This document shows, in pieces, positions 51,131 to 62,498 of a stretch of 64,000 nucleotides of DNA. A model generated the notes under the pieces. The model was not told the origin of the DNA. It saw nothing but the letters and a program-made list of their open reading frames with translations, and did not search any database. The translations under genes were made by a program, and so were the position numbers. The DNA lies in NCBI GenBank assembly GCA_943735955.1, contig OX030965.1, positions 6,402,503-6,466,502 of the forward strand. The letters run 5' to 3'. How positions within the stretch are numbered: the stretch's first letter is position 1; every line of letters begins with the position of its first letter. This DNA comes from Piscicola geometra. Lineage: Eukaryota; Annelida; Clitellata; Hirudinida; Piscicolidae.

Positions 51131-53829
51131 TTTTCCCATCTTCGGGTTATATTCCTATTTTAGTGCATAATATTAAGTTTGATTATTTAAAAAAAAAATT
51201 AAAATCAAAAAGCTTTAAATTGTATAAAATTATAGTTTATATGAAAACCAATATACAACATAGATTATATAATCGTTAGACAAATAAATTTTTCAAAACT
51301 TCTAGCTTTCAGATTGTTGTATGTTTGTTTTTCTCTTACTAATTTAATAATTTTTATTTATTAGAATTGAATACAATTATTTTTTCATGATGTTTCACCA
51401 CCTCTTATCTCGTTTCAACAATTTTGATAGATCTTTCAATCCGACAAAAATTCAATTAGAAATTATACCTGATTATTTTTAACGTATGACTCTCAGTGAT
51501 ACAAGTATTTTATTATAACAAAAAAAACTATTTAAACACGAATAAATCAAGTTTTCACGCATCGCTGATTCACATCATAAAAACCTTTTCAAGTCAGTCA
51601 GCCTTGTCAAAACTAGTCATGTGATATCTAAAAAAGTTTTTGAAAAATATGATTCACATTAATCTTATATATAAGATAAATATAGTTACTTAAATAAAAT
51701 GATTTACTTTAACTAAATAAAAGTTTCATAATATAATCATGAGTTATATGATAAATAAAGTTTTTATTGTTCAATTTTTTTTTCAATAAAAATTATTCAA
51801 AATAATTTTTTCAATAGATAAATATAATTATCTTTAACTTTAACTAATAAAAATGTCTTATATGAAAATTAAAGTATTAATTTGAAAAGAAATATTACTC
51901 ACAATAATCATTTCAATAGATAAATATATTTAGTTTTAAAAAATTACTTTAACTAATGAAAATGTGTTATATGAAAAATAAAGTTTTAATTTTTCAACTG
52001 TTTTTTATTAAAAATGATTCAAAATATTCTTTTAAGTTTAAAGAAATTTGTGTTTATAAAAATAAATATAAAATAAAACAAAAGTTTTAAAAATTATATA
52101 AAAGGTTTTATAGCCTCAATAATTGTTTAGTTTAAATTCGTAGTGTCAAATACCGATTTTAGTGAATAAATTGAAGTGAGTTAAACTTCAAGTATCAAAA
52201 CTGACTATGATCAACTTGATTTAAATTTCAAATTGCAGCTGTTACTTGGAATTAAACGTATGAATAATTTGACTTTTAGATAAAATTTTTAAAGTTGAGT
52301 AGATCTTGCATTTCAATGTGGATTAATTTATAATTTGAAATTAATTATTTATAATTAATTTCACTGACAAGAAACATTTAATGGAGTTAATAAAAATTTT
52401 CAATAGCCTGATTTATTTCTAAAAATAATTTATTTTATGTAATCATTTTGACATATTTGATTTATTATATTATCTCATAACTAATTATGATATATAGTTT
52501 CTATTGTAACATTGAATGAAAAAGAAAAAGATATAAAAAAGATTTTAAAAGACACATTACTCATTTTTTAAGCAAAATGCGTTTCATCGAGATTTAAATT
52601 TTTGCAAAAGAAGTTATATATACTAAAAAACAAAATAACTTTAAACAAAATTAAATTTAATCTCGTTTTTAAGTAAAATGTTTTTTGACATTTTTGTAAT
52701 TTTGAAGAAAATATTATTTATTTGAAACTTATTTCTAACTTAATATTTAAAACTTGAAATAAAAAATAAAATAAATTGAAAACTTCATAAAATTTAGAAT
52801 ATTTCTTTATTAATCCATTCATTAAAAAAAAGTTTTAATTTTTTTCTATTACTTTTTTAAAAAGTTTTCAAACTAAAAAAAAACAAAATGCACAAACATT
52901 TGAATGAACGTTCAGATGAACCTTTTTTAAACCTATTCTATTTAATAAAATTTTCTTTTCATCAGTACAGTTTATTTTCTAAACCATATAGGCAAAAATC
53001 ATTTTTATTACTAAATTATTTTGATGTCGATTTCGTAACTAGTATCATAAAGGTTTCACTTATTCCATTAATACAAGGTTTTTTATTTACCCTAAAAATT
53101 AATTAGCTTTAAAATTTAATTTCATAACTTCACAAATAAAATACACATTAATCATTAACTGATCCTGATAGAAATATTTTTGCTATTAGTTAAACATTTT
53201 GTAGTACAGAGTAGTAAAATCTATGTTGTTTTTGTTTTTTTTTAATATAGAAAAAAATATTTCACATGAACTGGTAGAGTATTTATTATTGTAAAAAAAT
53301 CTTTTGAATTTTAGAAGAAATAAATAGTTATATTTAAGAAATAATTCAACTTTTTCATAACTTTACCAAAAAGACTAAAAAAGTTGAACATTTTAAAAAT
53401 ATTGATTATAATTAAAATAAATCATGAGAATTGAAGGAAAACTGAACTAGGTTACGGTATTAATTCCTTGCAGTATTTTCTCATTTTATAATTATTAGGT
53501 AACGCCAAAACTCCAGTATCATAATCGTAGTTTTTTTCATTTAATTCTTTAAAGTTTTGAATCTAAACACGAGGCAAAAAAACTTGCCACCATCTTGCCC
53601 AAATTGCCAGGTTATAAAAGTTCGTTTTTATTGTCATCAATGAAGTCAATTAATTGACAACTATTTAAACTTATTCTTGATATTAGATATTTAATATTTG
53701 AAATAAAATACTAATTAATTTTCAATAAAAACGATCTTACATATTTCTTCATCAGAAATTATTAACACATACATATAAGTTAAACTACGACCTCAGGAAA
53801 CAAAGCTTGACAACTTAAATGAAAAAGGA
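51131..53829. other. AT-rich spacer
   Basis: Contains the tandem repeat at 51655..52040. No gene seen. Confidence 0.6.
51655..52040 (+). repeat. Degenerate tandem repeat, unit about 115-130 bp, three copies plus a partial one
   Basis: The blocks TACTTTAACTAA..AAAATGT, TTATATGA.AAATAAAG, TTTTCAA and CAATAGATAAATATA recur in the same order from about 51700, 51832 and 51945, with a partial copy before. Confidence 0.65.
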
Positions 53830-54015
53830 GATTTCAGTATTCCCCTTCTACGAAAGGCAGATTGGTGCGCCAGTAGTCTTTCCCTTTACCTAGTAAAAAC
53901 ATGAAAAAAAAACATTCTTTGTTTTGCCCCGGTCTTCCCCACTACAATATTTATCTCGCTAACTATCACAGGTTAATAAGAATCGAACTCGTGACATTCA
54001 GCGTAACGACGCAAT
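53830..54015 (-). mobile_element. tRNA-related SINE-like relic
   Basis: On the minus strand, CGTTACGCTGAATGTCACGA leads into B box GAGTTCGATTCTT (around 53981..53991), followed by a G+C-rich body with GTGGGGAAGACCGGGGC. The A box is weak. The B box and the abrupt composition change support a SINE relic. Confidence 0.4.
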
Positions 54016-54705
54016 GTGATTAAGAAAATTTAATTCTCACATTTTAGACAGTTTTAGACTGTCTCAAAATATCTGTCAGTTATTTAGTTTCAAGAAACCG
54101 ATATACTACGATATTTAACAAGATCTAGAATTTGGGTTATAGCAAAGATCAGTTTTTTTAGAATTTTAACTTGCCATGGTACTATATTGGACAAATTAAA
54201 ATTCGCTAGTATGCTACGGTTCACAGAATCCCCTTTAGGTAATTTTTGGTGAGATATAACTATCAACACCAGCATAAAATGTTTTTAAATAGTAAAACTA
54301 ATGTTCCTTATCAATACGATTAAAATAAAATAAATTGTATATTAAAAAAAAAGTTTTTATGATCTTTCTTCTTCAATTCCATGAAGTGTAGCTGAAAATT
54401 ATTAGTGTGGTTTACTTAGAAGCAAAAAAATAACGAATAGTGTAAGAAGGTAAAGAAAAAAGTGTTTTGAGTGGAGATGAATCAAAACCGATAAGCGGTA
54501 ATCGGTGACTAAAACGTATTTTCAAAAATTAATAGAAAAAAAAATTTGTGCAACATGGGATGCCGTAAGTTTAAAATAGGTAGAAATTATCGAAAAAAAA
54601 GAAAAATCTGAAATTAAAAGATGTTAAGCTTTTCATAAAGGGTTACGTTAGTTTATATGTTTTTAAAAGAATATAAAGCATTTATGACAGTTTAAGGTCA
54701 CACTT

Positions 54706-54892
54706 TTGAGATGGTTTGGACATTTATGAAGGAAGATGACAAACCATAATAGAAAAAAAAGAGAAAGAACGTGAAGGTAGTACATTGAAGGAGGTGAAGA
54801 AAGATATGTCAAAGTTTGGGGTAAGAGAGGGAGATGCAGTAAATGAAACCAATTTGTTCATTGTGGTAACCCCTTATGTAAAACAGGAGTGA
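54706..54892 (+). pseudogene. LINE 3' relic (LRWFGH ... VKKDMSKFGVRE)
   Basis: LRWFGH is encoded at 54706..54723. After stops and a frameshift, EVKKDMSKFGVREGDAVNET starts at 54791 and runs to TGA at 54890. The pairing of an RWFGH motif with a VK-DM--FG-RE-DA motif about 30 codons later is the usual tail of a family of animal non-LTR elements. The copy is short, frameshifted and dead. Confidence 0.6.
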
Positions 54893-57333
54893 TGCATTTT
54901 CCTCGTCTCAAACTTTAAGACTTAAAGAAAGGCTCTAGTATTAATTGAACATTCAAGGTTTCCCAAGACAGTTTAAATAAAATCAGAAATTAATTTTTTT
55001 GAAATAAGTATTCAAAGCATCCCGTGCCAAAAAAAAAAGTTAAAAATTATTTTTATTGAAGAAAGTAAAACTAACAAAATAAAAATATACGATGGTCATA
55101 TCGTGATCTGTATTGAGGTTCATATGTTTTAGAAAGAAATCACACAAATACCTTTCCATTAAACAACTTTATGTTGTTTTCCCAATTATTAAATCTTAAA
55201 TATACATTGGTTCTTGTACATATAACTTTTTATTCAGCTGTTAAATAATTTTCTAAAGTAATATTAATATTTATTTCCCTAGGTGATCCATGATATGTTT
55301 CTTACAAACAAAATTTTTTCATCTTAACAATTATTAAGAACAATATTTATTCATATTAATATGATTTAAAAAAAAATTATTTTTATAAACCTATTTCAAA
55401 CAAAATATGTTCAAAATACCACAATAATATTATTAAATTTTAGATTTTTTCCATAAATGTGAAAATATTATTTTTTAATATTATAACATTTATATGAAAT
55501 AAACCAAAATTTCAATATTTAATTTTTTGCATTTATGGGATTGTTAAATACACTGATCCACAATTGAATTTTTTCCCGTTCAATAAGCTTGAAATTGTAC
55601 TAGAAAAATTAATAGAATTCATTATACAATTTCTGAATCATAAAAAAAAACTGTTTAATATCATCACTTCAATATTGAATTCCTATTTCATATATAATCA
55701 AGGTTGTTCATTTCTATTGATTTCAACAAAGATCAGTTTTCTTACGGATAAGTTAACCTATGAATATATGATATTATTGAAATCGTTGAAAAGTAAAATT
55801 TTATAACCTGTGGAATAATAATTAAACAGTTTGAAAAAATATTTTTCCCACAAAATGAAAAATATGAAAAAAACTGAAAATGTTATTAAAAAAAGAATAA
55901 ATATATTGATAGATAAAAATAGTTTTTAACTTAACAGTAATATGATAATCAAATTTGAAAACTTCGTTCATACTTTTTGAAACTAGATAAATCAATAACG
56001 AAAAAATGTATAAATTGAACTTTGAATTTCGTAACAGTTTTAATGTTGAAATTTCAGCCTAATTATTTTTTAGCATAAAAATAAACATAAACTTTGTTTA
56101 ATAATATTCACTAGGAATGCCTCATATTTTTGTGTCCTATACTCTGAATAAAGAGTAAAACTATCTTTTTCTTTGTAAAATGAGTTTTTCCCTATAATTT
56201 TTCAATAATTTACTCAGTTAATAATATAATAAATTAATATATTTCGATTTTTCACAAATTAAAAATAAAATAGTAAACCTACACTATGTATATTTATCTC
56301 GACAAAGTAAAATATTATTTAAAAATCATTTATTATTAGTTTTTAATTAATAATTAAACTAAATATTCAAATCAACAAATATATAAAGTTAAATATTCTT
56401 TCTCATATCTATCTCATTCTACAGCGAATTCCAAAATTTTATTCTAGTATAATAGTATGAGGCAAAAGCGAAAACTAAAATAGATTTTCAAAATTCTAAT
56501 GAATTGAATTTATAATTGAGATAGTAACATTTTAATACCCGTTTTTATGATTTCTATTATTCGATCCAGATAAAGAAAAATATATTTTTAACTAGAGTAT
56601 CAGAATTTTATCTTTCAATAAACTGTCATTATATAATATTCAAATGTTTTAGATTACCTTTATTTGAGTATACTCATAATCTTTATATAATTTATCCGAA
56701 AGGTTTTCAAATAAGAAATAGTTTATTTTAGTTTTTGGTTGACCAGTTCTTCAACTAATTTTATTTAAGACTTAGATTTTTCGAAAAAATTATTCATTAA
56801 AAAATTAGTGTAAATAAAAAAATGTCACTGATTATACGAAATAAAGTTTTTGAATCAAAAGTCACTTTCAAAGGAGGAGGAAAATGGAGTCACGAAATGC
56901 ATGGCTGCACAGAAAATGGAGTTTCAATGTAAATTTGTGTGAGCAGATGGGCTGATTGAGAGCAAAACAAAGATCAAAATAAATCTTGTATAATGAATAA
57001 AAAATTATTTTAATGAATTCCTATGTCTTATTATGAAAATAAATTCTCACAATTTAATATTTTTACTTTATCACTATTTGTGTTGTATTTTTTCAAATAA
57101 TTAGGAAAAATAAAATGTTCCTTTTCGTTGAATTTGATTTACTTGCAATTTTTGAAACCAATTAATTTACTCGGAGCTCAAAAATAAAATATGTTTAATT
57201 TATTTAAGTTAAAGAATTAATTTTAACGCTTCGGTATAAAACAATTTACTGAACTTATACAAGTTATTTAAAGAATTTAATCTGAGTCAGTTTTCATTAT
57301 CATCATGCCGATGATAGTCATAGCTAAATAACT
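54893..57333. other. AT-rich spacer
   Basis: One 80-codon frame at 55564..55806 is made of Phe, Ile, Leu, Lys, Asn and Ser only and is taken as chance. Nothing else seen. Confidence 0.6.
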
Positions 57334-57594
57334 CTACTCTATTCTGTCGTAAAGACTGTTCAAGAGAAGAGCCGTCAATTTTTCACCTTGTCCACCCAGT
57401 TCATTTTTTGGCGGTTTCAACAATGACTTCCTCGTGGCGCGCTTTGTAACGTAGTTTTCGACAATGAATACTGCCTGACGACGTAGACAAACCAAATCAA
57501 AATTCCGACGTTCGATAGTTCCTAGAAGAGATTGTTGTTGTCCGGCTAGTGTAGTTTTAATATCGCTTGAATTATGCCTATTTACTTTTCGCAC
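57334..57594 (-). pseudogene. LINE 3' relic on the minus strand
   Basis: One minus-strand frame opens with TIERRNFD. Shifted by one base it reads WFVYVVRQYSLSKTTLQ, then after a stop NWVDKVKN, matching the common LINE tail R-WFGHV-RH-SLSKT-LQG...W-DN-KEW. Mixed frames and stops show a dead copy. It is richer in G+C than its flanks and lies 325 bp from the tRNA-Gly gene. Confidence 0.55.
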
Positions 57595-57919
57595 AAAGCA
57601 TGGATCATGCTTACGAATGTATTAGAGTATTTATTTACTCAAGACATTAGATTATATTATAATTTGAAACTTTTTTCTCTATTCATTTTCACGTCACAAG
57701 GTGGAAAAGTCCACTATTGATAACAGGATCATACTCGATAAATACCTAGATTCAATTAAAAACTTTTAAAAAGTATTTTTAGAATCAAAATTTAAAATTG
57801 GCGGTCTGTGCGAGGAAATGAATAAAGAAAACTTTGTGGCTTATTGTGAATTTGTCAATTGATTTCAATCTAAAGTCAAAATAAGGGCGGCCTGATCAAA
57901 TTCATACAAAGAAAAAGTT

Positions 57920-57990
57920 TGCATCGGCCGGGAATTGAACCCGGGCCGCCCGCGTGGCAGGCGAGCATTCTACCACTGAACCACCGATGC
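57920..57990 (-). tRNA. tRNA-Gly-GCC: tRNA-Gly (anticodon GCC)
   Basis: Read on the minus strand from 57990, the sequence folds into a complete cloverleaf: acceptor stem GCATCGG/CCGATGC, A box TGGTTCAGTGGT, anticodon stem CTCGC/GCGGG around loop CTGCCAC (anticodon GCC), T-arm CCGGGTTCAATTCCCGG, and discriminator A. There is no intron and CCA is not encoded. A T5 run for Pol III termination follows immediately (57912..57916). The B box has A where G is usual (GGTTCAATTCC). It is a normal nuclear tRNA gene and is far more G+C-rich than its surroundings. Confidence 0.97.
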
Positions 57991-58718
57991 TTACGTTTTA
58001 AGCTCTCAAATGAAGGTTGATATTTTCGTAAGCTTCTAATCTTTGGATATTTCATTGACGATACAGTAGACATTTTTGTGCGAATAGCTTATTGTAAGAA
58101 ACTAGTTCTAGGAATAAATGATTTATGTGGGATATTAAAAACGTATACTTAAAAGTTTCCATTCCTGAATGAGGTTAAATACAGAAGTGGTCTCAATTTT
58201 ATCAGTTTTTTTCGTATTTCTTAAACGTTTTACAGTTTCAATGTTCCATATCCAAACACCATAACATCACGATAAATTAATTGAAATTAATGTGATTAAC
58301 ATTTTAAAGTCCTTATGAACTGCCAATTTTGGATTGAGAGATGATGGATTTCATACCATCTATTTTTGGGGTTTTAGTGTCTCATAAATTCTTAGTTTTT
58401 AGTTTAAAGAATAATTTGGCTGCTGCTGCAAATATGTATGCTTGAATTGTATCGGTTAATATTAGTTCTGTAAAGAGCAGCTGTTTAACTGGACTGAAGG
58501 CGTTGGAAGATCGGATGTTTTGGGTTTGAATAGTAATTTCTTGAAGAAATCATTAAAATTATTTCAATTACCTTTTTTTATAGTTAGATTTAACATCAGC
58601 AAAACAAACAAAGAAACATTTTTTTCTAAAATTGTTTTGATTGGCCCCCAACTGTGATTTGTTTGTAGGCAACTTCAATAGTTACTTAGTGCGACTTCTG
58701 TTACCACGCATTTTTTTA
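57991..58718. other. Spacer between tRNA-Gly and the pogo-like relic
   Basis: Around 58480..58550 there is a weak tRNA-like text (GGCGTTGGAAGATCGGATG then GGGTTTGAATA) that may be another SINE relic on the plus strand. Otherwise nothing was seen. Confidence 0.5.
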
Positions 58719-59359
58719 CAGTAAAACATCTCTTATGCAAACCCTCTAATGAGTAGAATCCCCTCTTATACGAACGATTTCAAAAGGACGGATTGTTTTT
58801 TGCATTGAAATCACCTCTCATTAACGGAAACCTGTCTAACGCGTAAAAGGACAAACTCATACGTAAAATTTCGGTCCTTTATACAATAATACCGAAGTGG
58901 TTTATTGACTGTGGTTTTCAAAAGTGATAACTATAATGTAAATGTGTCAGTTGATGATGTTGATGAAAGTTTTAATGTTTTACTACCAAATAATTTTACA
59001 CTGATTGAATTTGCACTATGTGATAATGATATTCCAACAGAAAATATTCACACAAAAAAATAAAGAAGAAGAAAATGAAGAAAATGAGGAAGAACTAGAA
59101 ACGTTGTCCCATAGAGAGGCATGGGAGATGAATAACAGATTGATGAAATATAGTTTAGAGAAAGATTCTAAACTCAAGAAATGTTTGTTAAAAGTAGAAA
59201 ACTTATTTTTAAAATCCTATTGCCCAAGATAAAAAAAAACTAGTGAATAATGTGTTTTAATGAAGTTTTAGTAAAAGAATTGTTATTCGTAACCTCTCAC
59301 CAATATTTATAAGGAAATATTATGAACAGAACACTCTCCTTAAGAGAGAAGTTTTACTA
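58719..59359 (+). mobile_element. Deleted pogo/Tigger-like element, C-terminal transposase remnant
   Basis: The left end CAGTAAAACATCTCT and right end (reverse complement AGTAAAACTTCTCT) are inverted and flanked by TA. The left 200 bp has the repeated, G+C-rich look of Tigger ends (CCCTCTTATACGAACG, CGTAAAAGGAC). Inside are two frames on the plus strand: SVDDVDESFNVLLPNNF... DNDIPTENI (about 58949..59060), a frame change in an A-run, then EEENEENEEELETLSHREAW to the stop at 59232. An acidic run followed by a helix-rich C-terminus is typical of pogo/Tigger transposases. The HTH and catalytic domains are absent, so the element is non-autonomous. Confidence 0.55.
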
Positions 59360-61548
59360 TATGTGGGTAAAACAATAATCATTTGACTAAGGACCATACT
59401 TTAACTTTCATATTTCTTGTTTAAACTTTAAATACTGATCGTATTCATCTTAACAAATTTAAATAGTAAAAGTGAAAATAAGCTATTAACTGAAAAAATT
59501 CTTTAAAAAATTATTATATAAATTTTGAACTAAAAAGTTTAATCACTAAAAAATAATCTTATTTGAGGGTATAAAATAGAATTTTAAAAATATTGCTAAG
59601 TAAAGATATTTTTTATTAATAAATTAATACGAAATACTATTAAATATAAATTTTTAATTTATATATTTACTTTTATTGATATAATTAAACTCTTATTAAA
59701 ATTAAAATGTTGTTTAATACTTCACGAGAAAAATTATTGGATGTTTTAAGAAACAGAATTTTTTTTGTGAAGTTGTTAGGATTAATTTTAAAACTCAAAA
59801 AAAAAGTTTGAAAAAAAAATTTTTTTATTTAAAAAATAAAACGATAAAGTTATGAAAATTGAAATATTTTAAAATAAAATAATAATAAGTTTAAACATTT
59901 TATAATTTCCGTTAAACATCATCTTGATTGTTAACCACTAAATTTTTATAGATTTTTGTTGAATATATTTTTTATAGAAAATAATAAATATTTTTATTTA
60001 ATTTAGAAAAAAATGATATTTAGAAAGTAAAAAATAAAATATGAATACGAGAAAAGGTACAAACTGGGATAAATTTATAAAATAAAAACTTGATTACCCA
60101 TATCTTTATCGTTTCAAAAGATTTCTTGTCATGAAAATTTTTTTCAAAGACGTCTAACTGAAAAAACAGTATAAATATTTTTTTAAATAAAACAATGTTT
60201 TAGTATAATATCTTTAGACTACATATAAAATATTTTAATCGAAATATAATGGATAATAAAATTATTCTTGGTTTTTTATCTCTACAAGGGAAAAAACCAT
60301 TTAAACTAAATAACAATGAACGCCACTTAATAGGGTAATTTTCTGTCAAAAAACTAATTTTGTCTTTTCAACAACTTATCTAGAAATATTACTTTCTTTA
60401 GTAATTCAAAGGTCTCGAAAATATAGAATTGTTTTAGAAGAATGTAAAACTTTTTATGAATTTTGTTTCGATATCCTATTGTTATATTGGTTGAGTTTCC
60501 GAATTACTTCCATTTTAAGTTTTTTCATGTAAATTAATAATTAAATTTGTTATGTTACTTTTATAGCTTGAATAACTTATAATATTTATTTTAATTTTCA
60601 TTATATATTTCTTAATAGAAACATTCAAAAAATTAGGATCTAACTAATTTAAACAATTTAATTTGAAATACTAAAAACAGAGCAAAAAGTAAACTAATAG
60701 TTACAAAATAAACAGAAAGATAAGACTAATTTTTCCTTTGTTTTATTTTCAAAGGATGTCTCACCCTAATTGTTGTGGCATTGTTCACGAAGGTATCGTG
60801 GCGTAAAGTACGACGATACTCTTGGAAGATCTCTCTGAATAAGTTTTTCTGATGAATGATCTTTTGTTGAATGCTTCTTTGATGGAATTTTGAATGGACG
60901 TATGATAAAGAGATAATTTTTTGAAACAGTAATTCAAAATAATTATAAGAATACATTCAAATGCTATGTAGTCACTTTTATTCTTAAACTCAATAAAAAA
61001 ATAAATTTTTTCAAATAAATTTACTTATTTATCTGTTGTATTGTCGTAAATATTAGTTTGGAAAAATTATTTAGGTATTCACTTTCTATTAAACTTTCAC
61101 GTTAATTATGTTTAAATTTCAAAAACAAAAATTAGTTTTTTAGTCTTACATTTATCGAAGCTCAAAGTTAAATCATTGAAGTTATATCTAAATTGAATAG
61201 ATACACTGTCAATTGACACTCAAATACTAATAAAAATTATTTAAAAAAAATATTATTTCTAACATTTAAATAATATATATTAAAGCTGCTCGTATGTTTT
61301 CAAATACAAAGAACTCATATATAAATGTAAATAATTATTTAAGTAAAAAACATGAACTATTTTTAAAATGCATAAAAATTCAATAAAAACATCAAATCTT
61401 AATTTTTACAAAAGCTTCATTCATTTAAAAAACATCTAAAAATAATTGAAATTTTTTCAAAAGCCACACTTAAGTGTCGATTGCTTAGATGAAGGGTCGA
61501 GATAAGGTAGTCATGCTGTTGGACGTGACGTGGTGCTTAACGACATAG
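59360..61548. other. AT-rich spacer
   Basis: Only the orphan minus-strand frame at 60726..60956 stands out. No other signal. Confidence 0.55.
60726..60956 (-). other. Orphan coding-like frame, unrecognised
   Basis: The minus strand is open for 76 codons. Its second half (LFREIFQEYRRTLRHDTFVN) is rich in charged residues and in G+C relative to the flanks, which argues weakly for former coding. No motif is recognised; a mobile-element remnant is possible. Confidence 0.2.
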
Positions 61549-61767
61549 ACTGGTGTTGGTATTCATAGGAGTGGTTTTGATGATAGTTGTGGTTTTGGGA
61601 GTGGTTTCGATGATAGTTGTGGTTTTGGAAGTAGTTTTGATGATAGTTGTGGTTTTGGAAGTAGTTTTGATGATAGTTGTGGTTTTGGAAGTAGTTTTGA
61701 TGATAGATGTGTTTGTAAGAAAGTTAATTCAAAGAATTTGATGGCTTTTGCACTGATTTTATTTTAA
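61549..61767 (+). repeat. 30-bp minisatellite encoding GSSFDDSCGF repeats in one frame
   Basis: Five copies of a 30-bp unit (GGAAGTAGTTTTGATGATAG...) span about 61567..61710. The unit is a multiple of three, so all frames can stay open. The plus-strand frame 61549..61767 gives five GSSFDDSCGF-like repeats in 72 codons without an ATG. The last two copies are the most alike. Coding is possible but unsupported by a start, splice site or neighbour. Confidence 0.8.
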
Positions 61768-61799
61768 ATGTAGCAAAAATGTTTAGTTTTCTTATCTGT

Positions 61800-61960
61800 T
61801 GTTTTGATAGTGGTTTTTTCATCATCACCATCATCATCACTCTCTTCTTTCTCATAATCACTTTTTTCAGCACCAATATCATCATTATCATCAGTATCAG
61901 CATCATTATCAAAATCATCAATCTCTTTCATATTGTTATCATCCTCATCACACCTCCCCA
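61800..61960. repeat. ATC/GAT-rich simple sequence
   Basis: Imperfect ATC repeats on the plus strand. The minus strand reads as a strongly Asp/Glu-rich peptide (for example DDFDNDADTDDND), as any GAT-rich strand would. The plus-strand text beyond it (61960..62040) is less repetitive. I regard it as simple sequence, with a small chance of an acidic exon on the minus strand. Confidence 0.6.
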
Positions 61961-62049
61961 ATATAGCAGCAATTCAAGACCCATTAGCCATCAAAAATCG
62001 CTTGTTGTTTCTTGGCGGAGATATTTTCGGGCATCTTTTTAGCTTAGGC

Positions 62050-62480
62050 TTTTATGGCATTCTTTCTATTGTTGTAAGGCATTGTGTTGTTCAAACAAGT
62101 GTTGTAAAGCATCGTGTGGTATTAGCTTGTGTTGTAGTGTTTAGTGTTGTGTTAGTTGTGTTGTAATTGCTTGTGTTTGAGAGGATTGCGTTTTATTTTT
62201 ATGTGACATGTTGTGTTTTTTTTATGTTTTGTATTAAGATGTGTCGGCTATACCGAATCGTTTAGCAATACAATAAAATCATTTAAACATAAAAACCAAC
62301 GGTCATATCCTACCAACACATTACTCGAAAACCCACAAACACCCAGACACGCTCACACACAAGTACAAACAAACAAACACACCTATACACACTCATACAC
62401 AAAGTATAAACAAACACATCGAGACACACCCACACACAAACGCGCACACACAAACACCCTGACACACACGCACACACCAC
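62050..62480. repeat. GT-rich then CA-rich low-complexity DNA
   Basis: 62050..62220 is GTGTT-rich and 62325..62480 is CA-rich (ACACAC with interruptions) on the same strand, so the two halves are roughly complementary and could pair. Frames through it are artefacts of the repeats. Confidence 0.75.
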
Positions 62481-62488
62481 AATAGCGA

Positions 62489-62498
62489 TGATTGATGG
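62489..62498 (+). promoter_or_regulatory. PBC-Hox consensus site TGATTGATGG
   Basis: This is an exact match to the classic Exd/Pbx-Hox cooperative site known from labial/Hox1 autoregulation, 1.1 kb upstream of the right-edge ATG. Ten exact bases including three G are not expected often in DNA this AT-rich, but a single site could still be chance. Confidence 0.3.

Noticed and set aside
55564..55806. 80-codon plus-strand frame
   Set aside because: Composed almost only of residues with AT-rich codons, no motif, no splice or composition support.
57876..58073. 65-codon minus-strand frame
   Set aside because: It runs through the tRNA-Gly gene and is explained by it.
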